Shown piece by piece: positions 17,057-25,250 of a stretch of DNA of 64,000 nt. Every line of letters begins with the position of its first letter. The stretch's first letter is position 1. Below the pieces are notes generated by a model. The model was not told where the DNA came from and did not search any database. It was given only the letters and a program-made list of their open reading frames with translations. Origin of the DNA: Candidatus Babelota bacterium (GTDB taxonomy: Bacteria; Babelota; Babeliae; Babelales; RVW-14); contig JABCZU010000002.1 of NCBI GenBank assembly GCA_013289515.1, positions 34,838 to 98,837 on the forward strand, written 5' to 3'. The position numbers and the translations under genes are program-made.

Positions 17057-18163
17057 ATGAAACATACATTAGTAATTATATGGACTCTTGCCACCTTATG
17101 CTCAGTCAATAATGCTTGTGGTACGAGTAGCCTCAACTTCGCACAAGCACCAAGGCTTTTGGGTAGCGCAGTCACTGTACTGCAAGATGAAGATATCCGC
17201 TTCATGCATTCTTTACCCAATAATCGCCTTCTCACAATTTACAAAGAGAGCGATCAGGACGCAGTATTAGGCTATAAAACTACCTGCGCCATAATAGACT
17301 TAGGGGCAGGAAATATACTACGTAGTTTTGAAGTTAACACTGGTTACGACTCGGCTATTGCCGTATCGTCGGATAATGAACAACTTTATATAGGGACTTT
17401 TCCCGATAGCGGTATTAAAGCGTGGGATATCGAAACGGGAGAACTCTTAGATACACTGGTCTTGCAAGAGCCTGTAGTAGACGGCGATGACAATGGTGAC
17501 AATGATATAACCCTTCAACAGGTTTTGTATTGCACCATAAACAATGATCATTGCCTTATAGCCCATAATTTCAAAACCTGCTGGATAGTAAATCTTCGAA
17601 CTGGCGAGCGATCAAAGTTTTTTGATTTAAACAATGACCAAGACCAAGACCAAATCATAAGAGACCTGGCTTTTCATGATGGTTGCTTGCTAATGCTTCT
17701 TTTGCATAATGATTCTTCACGTATACAGGCATTTAATTTAACAACAAATGCCGCTACTACTATTTTAAATACCGAATCCCATGATAATCAGATCCTAAGG
17801 ATGAATATTATTGGCGATTCAATCATCGCAAAAAGAGGGGAGGATACCCCAAGTACAATGGTGCACAATTTAATTACAGGCGAAACACTTGATCAATTCA
17901 TCGCGCCAGCAGAAGAGTCAGAAGATGTCTTTCATTCAATACAGTCTTTAGGTAATGATCACTACATATTTCTTAATGAGAATGGCGTCAGAATATGGTC
18001 CTTACGTGAGGACGAATACTGGGACTTTCTTGATGAGGCAATAAAGATGCTCGTTGTCACTGCAGACAAAACCATTATCACATTGGGTGAGGATGGTGCT
18101 ATCAAACGATGGAGTTTTGCCGGTGACGATGATATCAGCCTGGAAGCGATGAGTTTGCAGTAA
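17057..18163 (+). CDS. Exported WD40-like propeller protein, tandem copy 1
   Basis: A 368-residue protein with a signal peptide (MKHTLVIIWTLATLCSVNNACG) and ribosome site AAAGG upstream. The rest is a series of beta-rich repeats with WD-like strands (IKAWDIETGE, VRIWSLRED, IKRWSFAGDD) of about 40 residues, which suggests one seven-bladed propeller. The enzymatic role, if any, is unknown. It is followed 40 bases later by a paralogue whose signal peptide and C-terminus match closely (VTADKTIITL in both), so the pair arose by tandem duplication. Such propellers usually serve as binding platforms. Confidence 0.72.
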   Translation: MKHTLVIIWTLATLCSVNNACGTSSLNFAQAPRLLGSAVTVLQDEDIRFMHSLPNNRLLTIYKESDQDAVLGYKTTCAIIDLGAGNILRSFEVNTGYDSAIAVSSDNEQLYIGTFPDSGIKAWDIETGELLDTLVLQEPVVDGDDNGDNDITLQQVLYCTINNDHCLIAHNFKTCWIVNLRTGERSKFFDLNNDQDQDQIIRDLAFHDGCLLMLLLHNDSSRIQAFNLTTNAATTILNTESHDNQILRMNIIGDSIIAKRGEDTPSTMVHNLITGETLDQFIAPAEESEDVFHSIQSLGNDHYIFLNENGVRIWSLREDEYWDFLDEAIKMLVVTADKTIITLGEDGAIKRWSFAGDDDISLEAMSLQ

Positions 18164-18203
18164 AGATCAAGAATTAGTTAGGCTGTAAAAAGGGGTTGTT
18201 TTT

Positions 18204-19334
18204 ATGAAAAATATAGTAACAATCATATGCGCATTGACTTCTTTATGCTCGCTCAATAATGTTTGTGGTATGGAGCCATCTCCAAAACGCCAAGACTACG
18301 AAGGGCAAGCAAGCAGTAGCAGCTCAAGTAGCTCCAGCTCATCTAGTAGCAAGAAAAGAGCACACATAGACGAGATAATATGTGAGGCGAACGCGAGACC
18401 GGGACTAAGAGTCAAAAAGAGGCGAAATCTTTTTGACGTGCTACATGATCGGGCCGATGGCGGCAACACTGCTCGACGCCAAGAACGATTGCTGTGCGAT
18501 AACATTTTCCCACGGGCATTAAAGTCTGTTGGTATTTCAATTGATACACGCGCTGATGAGGATGAATCGCTTTCACAGGAGGCAGAAGCATACCGTCAAG
18601 AGATCTGTTTTATGCATGCATTGCCAGGCAACCGCCTGCTGACCATCTCAAGGGCAAATAACAACTCATCTTCACGGCAATTTACGCCAAACTACACCGC
18701 CACGTGTACAATAAGAGGCTTAAAAACAGGCGTAGTATTCAGCACTTTTACGATTGCAAATTTAAGCAATTTCGATGAGGCTATTGTAGTATCGTCCGAT
18801 AATACGCAGCTATTCATAGGAACGCGTAATTATAGCGGTATTGAGGTATGGGATATCGAAGAGGGACAACGCGAAAAAGAATCCGTCTTCGATTCAACTA
18901 ACATAACCGATGATTTCACCCATGGTGACTACAGCAGAGCAGTAGACAAAAGTATTGTACAGCTTTTTTACTGCGTCCTACACGATAGCCCTCATCTTGT
19001 CGCCCGATCGTTCGATGGGGTTGTTTGGCGCTATAATTTTAATAAAAATTGCCAATGTGGTTGCACTGGTAAACAGTGTAGCAGACTGGACATAAGTGAT
19101 GCCAATGCGGGCCCTTATTTTACGCCCATAAACGCCTTGGGTGATAATCATTGTGTCGCACTCGACGATGATGGCACTATAGCGATACGGTCTTTACGTA
19201 AGGCTGTATGCCTGCAAAAACTAGAGAATCAAGACATACGTAAAATCGCCGTCACTGCAGATAAAACCATTATTACATTGGATCAGAATGGCGTTATCAG
19301 GCAATGGTTTTTTGCTGGTGATGATCGAAATTAG
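18204..19334 (+). CDS. Exported WD40-like propeller protein, tandem copy 2, with Ser-rich linker
   Basis: A 376-residue paralogue of the preceding gene. The signal peptide (MKNIVTIICALTSLCSLNNVCG) is followed by a run of about 12 Ser and a basic stretch (SKKRAHID), then propeller repeats (IEVWDIEEGQ, AIRSLRKA, IRQWFFAGDD). Two Cys clusters, CQCGCTGKQC, occur near residue 290. The ribosome site AAGGGG lies 9 bases before the ATG. Its stop codon abuts the stop codon of the convergent C11 protease gene. Function unknown. Confidence 0.72.
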   Translation: MKNIVTIICALTSLCSLNNVCGMEPSPKRQDYEGQASSSSSSSSSSSSSKKRAHIDEIICEANARPGLRVKKRRNLFDVLHDRADGGNTARRQERLLCDNIFPRALKSVGISIDTRADEDESLSQEAEAYRQEICFMHALPGNRLLTISRANNNSSSRQFTPNYTATCTIRGLKTGVVFSTFTIANLSNFDEAIVVSSDNTQLFIGTRNYSGIEVWDIEEGQREKESVFDSTNITDDFTHGDYSRAVDKSIVQLFYCVLHDSPHLVARSFDGVVWRYNFNKNCQCGCTGKQCSRLDISDANAGPYFTPINALGDNHCVALDDDGTIAIRSLRKAVCLQKLENQDIRKIAVTADKTIITLDQNGVIRQWFFAGDDRN

Positions 19335-20699
19335 CTACGGCTGAAATTCTTTGATAAAAGGTAACCAGGCTGACTGCTGGGCAAACAGTGTTCGCGGGTA
19401 AGAAACCTGTACCGGCCCCTGTGGATAGTAGATCGATAGACCTCGCACATCAGGAAACTGTGTGCCAGCGGTATTAGCGATAACCGTATGCGCAATAAGC
19501 CCAGCCCCAGCTGCAAGCTGTTGCAAGAGCGCAACCACCGCAGCGCTGTACTGGGGATTTAGCCTCCCCTTTGTCTCCTGTGATGAAATGAGATGCTGAA
19601 ATTTGGTTGCCAAGGCCACATAAAATGAGTGCAAATCAATATAATCTGGAATATCAAAATTTATAGATGCCTTACGCGCGGAAAGTACTGCCTGCTTCGT
19701 CTCAGCAGCACTCATTTTCTTGCACGCAGCTATGATTGCAATAATCTGATCAAGGCTGTGCTTAATATCACCAACTGCACTCAGATTAATAGCTGATTGG
19801 GTATAATCGGTCGCACGCGGTTTATAAAAGGCTCCGTACGTGTGTACAATGGAAGCGCCAAGTTGCGGCCCATCGCAGGTAGGATTGGCGCACAATTCAC
19901 CCAGAAAACCAGAATAATTCCATCCTTGGCCAGGTTCTGAATTTTGTGAGGCAACCAGTACCCCCGCATAATCTTTAACCTGATAACAAACCTCAATCAT
20001 TCCCATAAGGCAGGCATCCATCCCCAGAAGGTCTAAATTTTTTCCAAGAATTTTTGATGTCACGGTGGATAAAATAGTTATTAAATCCTGATTGCTAACG
20101 TACGTATTTTTCGAATCATCGTACAGAATGCCACGATCGCTATACATTGCTGGCCTTTGAATCGCCAGGCCCGGTATTTCCAGCCATGGCACCGTTTGAT
20201 GAGGCTTTGCAATGGTCAGACCCATAGCATATTCTTTGTTAATTTTTTTATGACGAGGGTCCAAAACACCACTTCCGTGGTTCCAGAAGATTAATGCATT
20301 TTTCTTAGCCGGGTATTTAAGCCGTGCCCAGGCCATAGCGTCAACCATCTCTTGCACTGGATGGTGCCCCATCGCTGACAATGTCGCATCTTCAACATGG
20401 CCGCCATTAACAATACGATAACGCCACGTTTTATTACTATTTGGCTGGTCCCACTGTACCAAAAGATTAATATTGTCTGGCAGCAGAGCACGCTGCATAT
20501 CGCTAATATTATACGCTGCAAATGGGGCAAGGCTATTATTGGCTTCCATATACACAAGCAGAGTCCACTCTGCCTGATCTTTCCCGCGACAAACTTCGCC
20601 TGCTTGAGATGCTTTAGATATCTTTGCCTCGGCATACACAGTAGCTTTAGGTGCCATAATCAAAAAAAGGCTCAATAAACCGTATAAAACTACTTTCAT
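19335..20699 (-). CDS. Exported clostripain-family (C11) cysteine protease
   Basis: The preferred start is the ATG ending at 20699, because AAGAGA lies 8 bases upstream of it; an ATG at 20705 is in frame but too close to that site. A signal peptide (MKVVLYGLLSLFLIM) is followed by the C11 core: the TLLVYMEANNSL strand, the catalytic His in LIFWNHGSG (about 141) and the catalytic Cys in GMDACLMGMIEV (about 230). Family members cleave after Arg or Lys and are often exported. It is about 454 residues and appears complete. It is convergent with, and directly abuts, the exported propeller pair. Confidence 0.88.
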   Translation of the reverse strand: MKVVLYGLLSLFLIMAPKATVYAEAKISKASQAGEVCRGKDQAEWTLLVYMEANNSLAPFAAYNISDMQRALLPDNINLLVQWDQPNSNKTWRYRIVNGGHVEDATLSAMGHHPVQEMVDAMAWARLKYPAKKNALIFWNHGSGVLDPRHKKINKEYAMGLTIAKPHQTVPWLEIPGLAIQRPAMYSDRGILYDDSKNTYVSNQDLITILSTVTSKILGKNLDLLGMDACLMGMIEVCYQVKDYAGVLVASQNSEPGQGWNYSGFLGELCANPTCDGPQLGASIVHTYGAFYKPRATDYTQSAINLSAVGDIKHSLDQIIAIIAACKKMSAAETKQAVLSARKASINFDIPDYIDLHSFYVALATKFQHLISSQETKGRLNPQYSAAVVALLQQLAAGAGLIAHTVIANTAGTQFPDVRGLSIYYPQGPVQVSYPRTLFAQQSAWLPFIKEFQP

Positions 20700-20896
20700 A
20701 ATCATTCTCTTTTCTATTAGAAAAACATAAACTGTTTCTTATATATTTTAGGTAGTTTAATCCGTCTGGGTCGATAAAGGCAATGATTGTTCATTTAAGT
20801 TTTAACCACCCCCTGGCAATAGTTATAAAATATAGTAGAATTGAATGTTCTTAAGGCTTTTTGAATAATTACTATCAACGCATGGAAGGTACCCTC

Positions 20897-21712
20897 GTGA
20901 CAAGACTTACAAATCTTATTGAACAAACAGCATTCCTCCTAGAGAAACAAAAAGAAGCAAACGCTGATTGCGCCAAGCTTTTTGGCGATCTTCTCAACGT
21001 AGTCAAAGCGCGTCGCGCAACAAAGCCCGCCAACCAAGAAGAGGGCGAGGCTCTGGAAAGCATAGCCACCTTGATAGAGGAACAGGCGCAACACCTAAAA
21101 GATGACGCCCAAGCCGATATCGAATTTTTGGAAGAGCAACTGCAAGCGCTGACAAAAGTACAGACAATCAAAGATCCGGTCAAGGCTAAAGAGCTGCTCA
21201 GCATGCTTATTGATGAGGATGAGGAAGTTAAAGATACGGCAACCTTCATGAAGGAAGTCAATGATGAAGCAGTAGTGTCACGCGAGAACTTACTAACCAT
21301 GCTCAATGACCTTCAAGACGCCATCAAAGACGGCAATGCTTCAGACGTCGCTCTTTACCTCGAGTCTATTCTTGAAAATGACGAAGAAGATGAAGACGAC
21401 GAAGAATGCGATGATGAAAACTGCAACTGCGAGGCCGAAGAGGACAGCTGTTGCGACGACGATGACGAAGACGGTTGTTGTGACGAAGATGACGAAGAAG
21501 ACGGCTGTTGCGAAGAAGAAGAGGAAGCTGGGGACAAAAAAAAGGCCCCTAAGACAGGCGATAAAAAGAGTGCCTGCGGCGGTTGCGCTGGTGGCGGCTG
21601 TGGCAAAGGTTGCGGCACCGGTTGTGGCAGCGAAACCATCGATATCTTTGGTAGCTTGAAAAAGTATGAACAAGAGCTGCTGCAAGATGATGACGATAGC
21701 GTTAAGCACTAA
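20897..21712 (+). CDS. Acidic coiled-coil protein with Asp/Cys-rich tail
   Basis: Not recognised. GTG 20897 is chosen because GGAAGG lies 7 bases upstream; in-frame TTG 20861 and ATG 20882 are alternatives without a better site. About 150 helical residues (LLEKQKEANADCAKLF, IEFLEEQLQAL) are followed by a tail of alternating acid runs and CC pairs (ENCNCEAEEDSCC, DEDGCCDEDD). Next comes a Gly/Cys block (CGGCAGGGCGKGCGTGCG) and a short helical end. There is no signal peptide, so it is cytosolic. The Cys and acid density suggests metal binding. The opposite-strand and other-frame open frames over the tail are products of the biased composition. Confidence 0.65.
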   Translation: MTRLTNLIEQTAFLLEKQKEANADCAKLFGDLLNVVKARRATKPANQEEGEALESIATLIEEQAQHLKDDAQADIEFLEEQLQALTKVQTIKDPVKAKELLSMLIDEDEEVKDTATFMKEVNDEAVVSRENLLTMLNDLQDAIKDGNASDVALYLESILENDEEDEDDEECDDENCNCEAEEDSCCDDDDEDGCCDEDDEEDGCCEEEEEAGDKKKAPKTGDKKSACGGCAGGGCGKGCGTGCGSETIDIFGSLKKYEQELLQDDDDSVKH

Positions 21713-21769
21713 AGTATAACTTGATATCATTCCTCAGAGATTAGGTTTTGAAATTTGATAACGTAACTT

Positions 21770-21957
21770 AAAACGGCGCTCGTCCTGAGGAGAAACCGAA
21801 GGTTTCGTCTCGAAGGATTTGAGCGCCAGTACGCTCGTATGGTTCGAGCCCTTCGACAAGCTCAGGGTGAGCGCTGTGCTATTCCGCTCATGGTGAGGAG
21901 GCTCTATGAGCCGTCTCGAATCCATGCTACGCAGCTCCTCACCACGAGCGCCGTTTT
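21770..21957. repeat. Composite hairpin-element cluster closed by a 14-bp inverted repeat
   Basis: AAAACGGCGCTCGT (21770-21783) is the exact reverse complement of ACGAGCGCCGTTTT (21944-21957), which ends in a T run. Inside lie three smaller elements. One is CCTGAGGAG with stem AAACC/GGTTT and CGTCTCGAAGG (21784-21816). The second is the short form CCCTTCGACAAGCTCAGGG (21849-21867). The third is GGTGAGGAG with stem GCTC/GAGC and CGTCTCGAA (21892-21920). The whole could fold as one long cruciform and may terminate transcription of the Cys-rich gene. Confidence 0.75.
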
Positions 21958-21988
21958 TTAAACTGACAATCTGTGAAAATGGTGTTGC

Positions 21989-22189
21989 ATGTGTAAAAAG
22001 ATTAAAAGTGTAAAAATTGCACCTGGATGCATCTCGTGTGGCACCTGCGAAGCAGTCTGCCCTGCCGTGTTTAAGGTAACGGGCGTTGCTCATGTTAAAG
22101 AGGACGCCCCTATCCAAGAGCACGTAGACCTTATTAAAGAGGCTGAATACATGTGTCCTGTCAACGTGATTCAGGTGGAAGAAGAGTAG
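21989..22189 (+). CDS. 4Fe-4S ferredoxin
   Basis: A 66-residue electron carrier of the single-cluster [4Fe-4S] type. Ligands are C14, C17 and C20 in PGCISCGTCEAVCP, plus the Cys of MCPVNVI near the C-terminus (about residue 55). The extra Cys24 fits the CX2CX2CX3C pattern of Desulfovibrio-type ferredoxins, where it can be a disulfide or a second-cluster remnant. The surface is acidic (IQVEEE end). Partner enzymes are not identifiable here; it lies 27 bases before the acyl-CoA ligase gene and may be co-transcribed with it. Confidence 0.9.
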   Translation: MCKKIKSVKIAPGCISCGTCEAVCPAVFKVTGVAHVKEDAPIQEHVDLIKEAEYMCPVNVIQVEEE

Positions 22190-22216
22190 TAATCGTAATA
22201 AAAAGGCTAAAGGTAT

Positions 22217-23797
22217 ATGGGTACGTTTTCACAAGAACAGGATATTTTTGAAGCACTCAAGGCATCGCTGTATACCAATAACAGAGAGCTGAGAGCACAA
22301 GAGCTTTTACAACGAGCTTATCAGTCCTATCCAGACCATACAGCGCTTGTAACAGCGCACAAAACACTCACCTACAAAGAGCTGTACTTTAGGTCGCTAT
22401 TAGTAGGCCAATATCTGGCCAAGTCTGGCATCAAAGCGGGCGATACCGTTTTGTTGTACTACGAAAACTCAATAGAATTTTATTGCGCCTACTTCGCCAT
22501 TTGGCAGCTTGGGTGCATCTGCGCGCCACTCAATATCTTTCTCCATACGCGAGAACTGGCCCATATCATGGTCGATTCTGATGCCAAGGCAATCATTGTT
22601 TCCCCTACCTTGCTAACCAATATTGAACAACTGCTTGCCCAGCATCCAGCCTGTCGGTTGCCTCTTATCATTGATACCCAAGCATTTGATTGGCAAACGC
22701 CAGTACCCACAGCCCCCCTGGACCAGGCCTTACAAGTACCAGCCATCCCCTTAGAGGGCTGTGAAGAGGTCTGTTTATTACTCTATACCTCGGGTACGAC
22801 AGGAAAGCCAAAAGGGGTCATGCTCTCCTCGCATAATATTATCAATAATACATTGCAGGGCTATGCCCGCTTTAAGGTTGGCGGCATGCAAGAACATGAA
22901 CGCTTTCTTTGCGTCTTGCCGCTCTTTCATGTCTTTGCACAAAATGCATGCATCTGGCTTGCGATAATAACCGGTTCAGCCGTTATCATCGTCCCCAAAA
23001 TAGATCGAAAATTAATGTTAGATGGCCTGAAGCAAAAGCCCACGCTGTTCTTTGGTTTTCCAGCGCTCTATGGCCTTTTATGCCTCATGAAAACAGCCCC
23101 GCTGGATACGATTAAAATGTTTGTATCGGGCGCCGATATGCTGCCTGATAAAATACGCGCCGGCTTTGCAATCATTTATGGGCGTAAAATATGCTCCGGC
23201 TACGGCCTGACCGAAGCCTCTCCCGTTATCTCCTTTAATTATGACAACCAAGAACAGGCGACACACGTTGTGGGTAAACCACTTGTTGGCATTTCGATTC
23301 AAATACGCGATCAAGACGGGCACACCCTACCAACAAATACGGTTGGCATCCTTTGGGTTAGCGGTGACAATATTATGAAGGGCTACCATGGTGACCCTGA
23401 AAGCACTGCCCAAGTTTTACAGGATGGATGGCTCAACACCGGTGATTTAGCCTCTATTGATGATCAGGGGATTCTTGCTATTCGTGGCCGCATGAAAGAT
23501 ATTATCATTCACAAGGGCTTCAATATTTATCCGGCTGAAGTAGAAAATGTGCTTATGATGCACCCTTCTGTAACCAAAGCGGCAGTGATTGGTAAGGCTG
23601 AAGACGCTCACGGGCAAGTTCCGGTAGCATATGTTGCGGTAAAAGCGCATGACCCAATGCTTGAAGAATCGTTGCGTAACCTATGTCAGCACAACCTGGC
23701 AGCGTACAAGATCCCGCGTACATTCATCTGTATGGAAGATCTTCCGCTTAATGCAACGGGAAAGGTTGATAAAAAGAAGCTTTCCCAGGTATCCTAG
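22217..23797 (+). CDS. Long-chain fatty acid-CoA ligase family (AMP-binding) enzyme
   Basis: Activates a carboxylic acid, probably a fatty acid, as acyl-AMP and then acyl-CoA. The 526-residue protein has the P-loop-like box LLYTSGTTGKPKGVM (about 190-204), GYGLTEASPV, NTGDLASID and the hinge region GRMKDIIIHKGFNIYPAEVE, with the C-terminal catalytic Lys in NATGKVDKK. In a host-dependent bacterium this would allow use of scavenged fatty acids. It follows the ferredoxin gene closely. The exact chain length of the substrate cannot be read from sequence. Confidence 0.9.
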   Translation: MGTFSQEQDIFEALKASLYTNNRELRAQELLQRAYQSYPDHTALVTAHKTLTYKELYFRSLLVGQYLAKSGIKAGDTVLLYYENSIEFYCAYFAIWQLGCICAPLNIFLHTRELAHIMVDSDAKAIIVSPTLLTNIEQLLAQHPACRLPLIIDTQAFDWQTPVPTAPLDQALQVPAIPLEGCEEVCLLLYTSGTTGKPKGVMLSSHNIINNTLQGYARFKVGGMQEHERFLCVLPLFHVFAQNACIWLAIITGSAVIIVPKIDRKLMLDGLKQKPTLFFGFPALYGLLCLMKTAPLDTIKMFVSGADMLPDKIRAGFAIIYGRKICSGYGLTEASPVISFNYDNQEQATHVVGKPLVGISIQIRDQDGHTLPTNTVGILWVSGDNIMKGYHGDPESTAQVLQDGWLNTGDLASIDDQGILAIRGRMKDIIIHKGFNIYPAEVENVLMMHPSVTKAAVIGKAEDAHGQVPVAYVAVKAHDPMLEESLRNLCQHNLAAYKIPRTFICMEDLPLNATGKVDKKKLSQVS

Positions 23798-23817
23798 GTG
23801 TTGCATATTAAAGATTA

Positions 23818-23846
23818 GATCCTGAAACAAGTTCAGGATGACAAAA
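23818..23846. repeat. Palindromic repeat, copy abutting a ribosome-binding site
   Basis: The same GATCCTGAA...TTCAGGATGACAAAA sequence as at 354-383. Its A-rich end runs straight into AAGGAGC, the ribosome site of the CorC-like gene that starts at 23862. Confidence 0.85.
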
Positions 23847-23861
23847 AAGGAGCTTTGATCT

Positions 23862-25142
23862 ATGTCGTTCTTTGCGTTAATGACAATATTTTTTATATCG
23901 TTATCATTTTCAGCACTATTTGCCTTTTTAGAAACAGCATTTACCGCCTTGCGCCTGTTCAAGCTTAAAGAGCTTGCCGTCTCTGTTTCCAAATATCAAA
24001 CACTCTTTTCGTCATGGGAAAAAAATCCACAGCGTATCCTTATTACTATTTTGATCGCCAATAACTTTGCCCATGTTCTTTCGTCAGTATTAATATCGAC
24101 TATCATGGAACGCTATTTGGGTACCATAGGGCTGGCAATTGGCGTTGCGCTTGCCACCATCATGATTCTAATTTTTGGTGAAATTATCCCAAAAAGCTTT
24201 GCAAAAAGTCATCATGAAAAACTATTCGCATCGTTTTTGTGGCTCATCAACCTTTTGTACTACATCGAATATCCCTTTGTAACCATACTGCTGCGCATTG
24301 CTGATTATTTCTTTTCAACACTGGGCACCGGCCACGTCCTTGAAAAACAGGATGTTGTGTCTGAAAAAGAGATTGAGTTTTTGATTGACTACAGCGATGA
24401 AAAGGGGTTGATGGAGTCAGAAAAGACAGAGATGCTTCAAAACATCTTTAGCCTAGGACAGACTATCGTGCGAGAGATCATGATTCCAAAAGCTGATGCT
24501 GTCTTGCTTAACGTTAATGCAACGCTTGCTCAAGCTATGGAAACCTTTTTTAAGTCTCGCTATTCACGCTTGCCAGTCTATGAAGATCATGATGATAATA
24601 TTATCGGGGTTGTGCATCAAAAGGATATTTTTGATATTCTGTACAGCTCGCAAAATAAGACCCTTAAAGAACTAGTCAGACCGGTCCTGTTTATTCCTGA
24701 AACGCAAAAGATCAATCAACTACTCAATGAATTTTTAAAGCGTCACATTCATATGGCCATCGTCATCGATGAATATGGCAGCGTTGCAGGCCTTGCTACG
24801 CTTGAAGATATCATTGAAGAGATCGTTGGTGAAATCATTGATGAACACGAAAAGATCAGCGCTGAAATTGTGCAGCTTGAGCGCGGTGGCTGGATTATTG
24901 ATGGCGGCACTGGCCTTGAAAAGGTTGAGAATCTTTTAAATATCACAATACTTGCCGATGACTCTGTCACGCTGGCCGGCTTTTTAGCCGAGCGGCTGCA
25001 ACATATCCCGCGCAAAGGTGAACGCGTGATTTATGAAAATTACTGTTTTCAGATTCAGCAGGCAAGCCCGCGACGCGTGTTGCAGGTGCTCGTCTTTGAA
25101 AATAAGGATCAGGCGTTGCCAACGTCGCCACCGGTTGAATAA
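23862..25142 (+). CDS. CorC/HlyC (CNNM-type) membrane protein with CBS domains
   Basis: A 426-residue inner-membrane protein. An N-terminal DUF21 domain has about four membrane segments (FALMTIFFISLSFSALFAFL, LAIGVALATIMILIFGEIIP). A CBS-pair follows (REIMIPKADAVLLN; YSRLPVYEDHDDNIIGVVH; MAIVIDEYGSVAGLATLEDI), then a C-terminal CorC_HlyC domain (LERGGWIIDGGTGLEKVENL). Family members are linked to magnesium or cobalt efflux; the hemolysin name is historical. The ribosome site is AAGGAG. A strong terminator follows. Confidence 0.9.
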   Translation: MSFFALMTIFFISLSFSALFAFLETAFTALRLFKLKELAVSVSKYQTLFSSWEKNPQRILITILIANNFAHVLSSVLISTIMERYLGTIGLAIGVALATIMILIFGEIIPKSFAKSHHEKLFASFLWLINLLYYIEYPFVTILLRIADYFFSTLGTGHVLEKQDVVSEKEIEFLIDYSDEKGLMESEKTEMLQNIFSLGQTIVREIMIPKADAVLLNVNATLAQAMETFFKSRYSRLPVYEDHDDNIIGVVHQKDIFDILYSSQNKTLKELVRPVLFIPETQKINQLLNEFLKRHIHMAIVIDEYGSVAGLATLEDIIEEIVGEIIDEHEKISAEIVQLERGGWIIDGGTGLEKVENLLNITILADDSVTLAGFLAERLQHIPRKGERVIYENYCFQIQQASPRRVLQVLVFENKDQALPTSPPVE

Positions 25143-25188
25143 CCAAGATAACGACTTTCCGCCTCCTTTTTGCTTTGAGACTGAGTGT

Positions 25189-25236
25189 ATGATAGGCTAT
25201 GGAGGTGTTTGAATATTCCATGGCCTATCATTTTTT
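25189..25236 (+). terminator. Terminator of the CorC-like gene
   Basis: Stem ATGATAGGCTATGGA (25189-25203) and TCCATGGCCTATCAT (25217-25231), 15 bp with one G-T pair, followed by a T run. It ends 14 bases before the next gene. Confidence 0.9.
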
Positions 25237-25250
25237 AGTGGAGAATAACA

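Noticed and set aside
21306..21730. Open frames in other phases and on the opposite strand over the Cys-rich gene
   Set aside because: They are a by-product of GAx/TGC-biased codons; no ribosome sites and low-complexity products.
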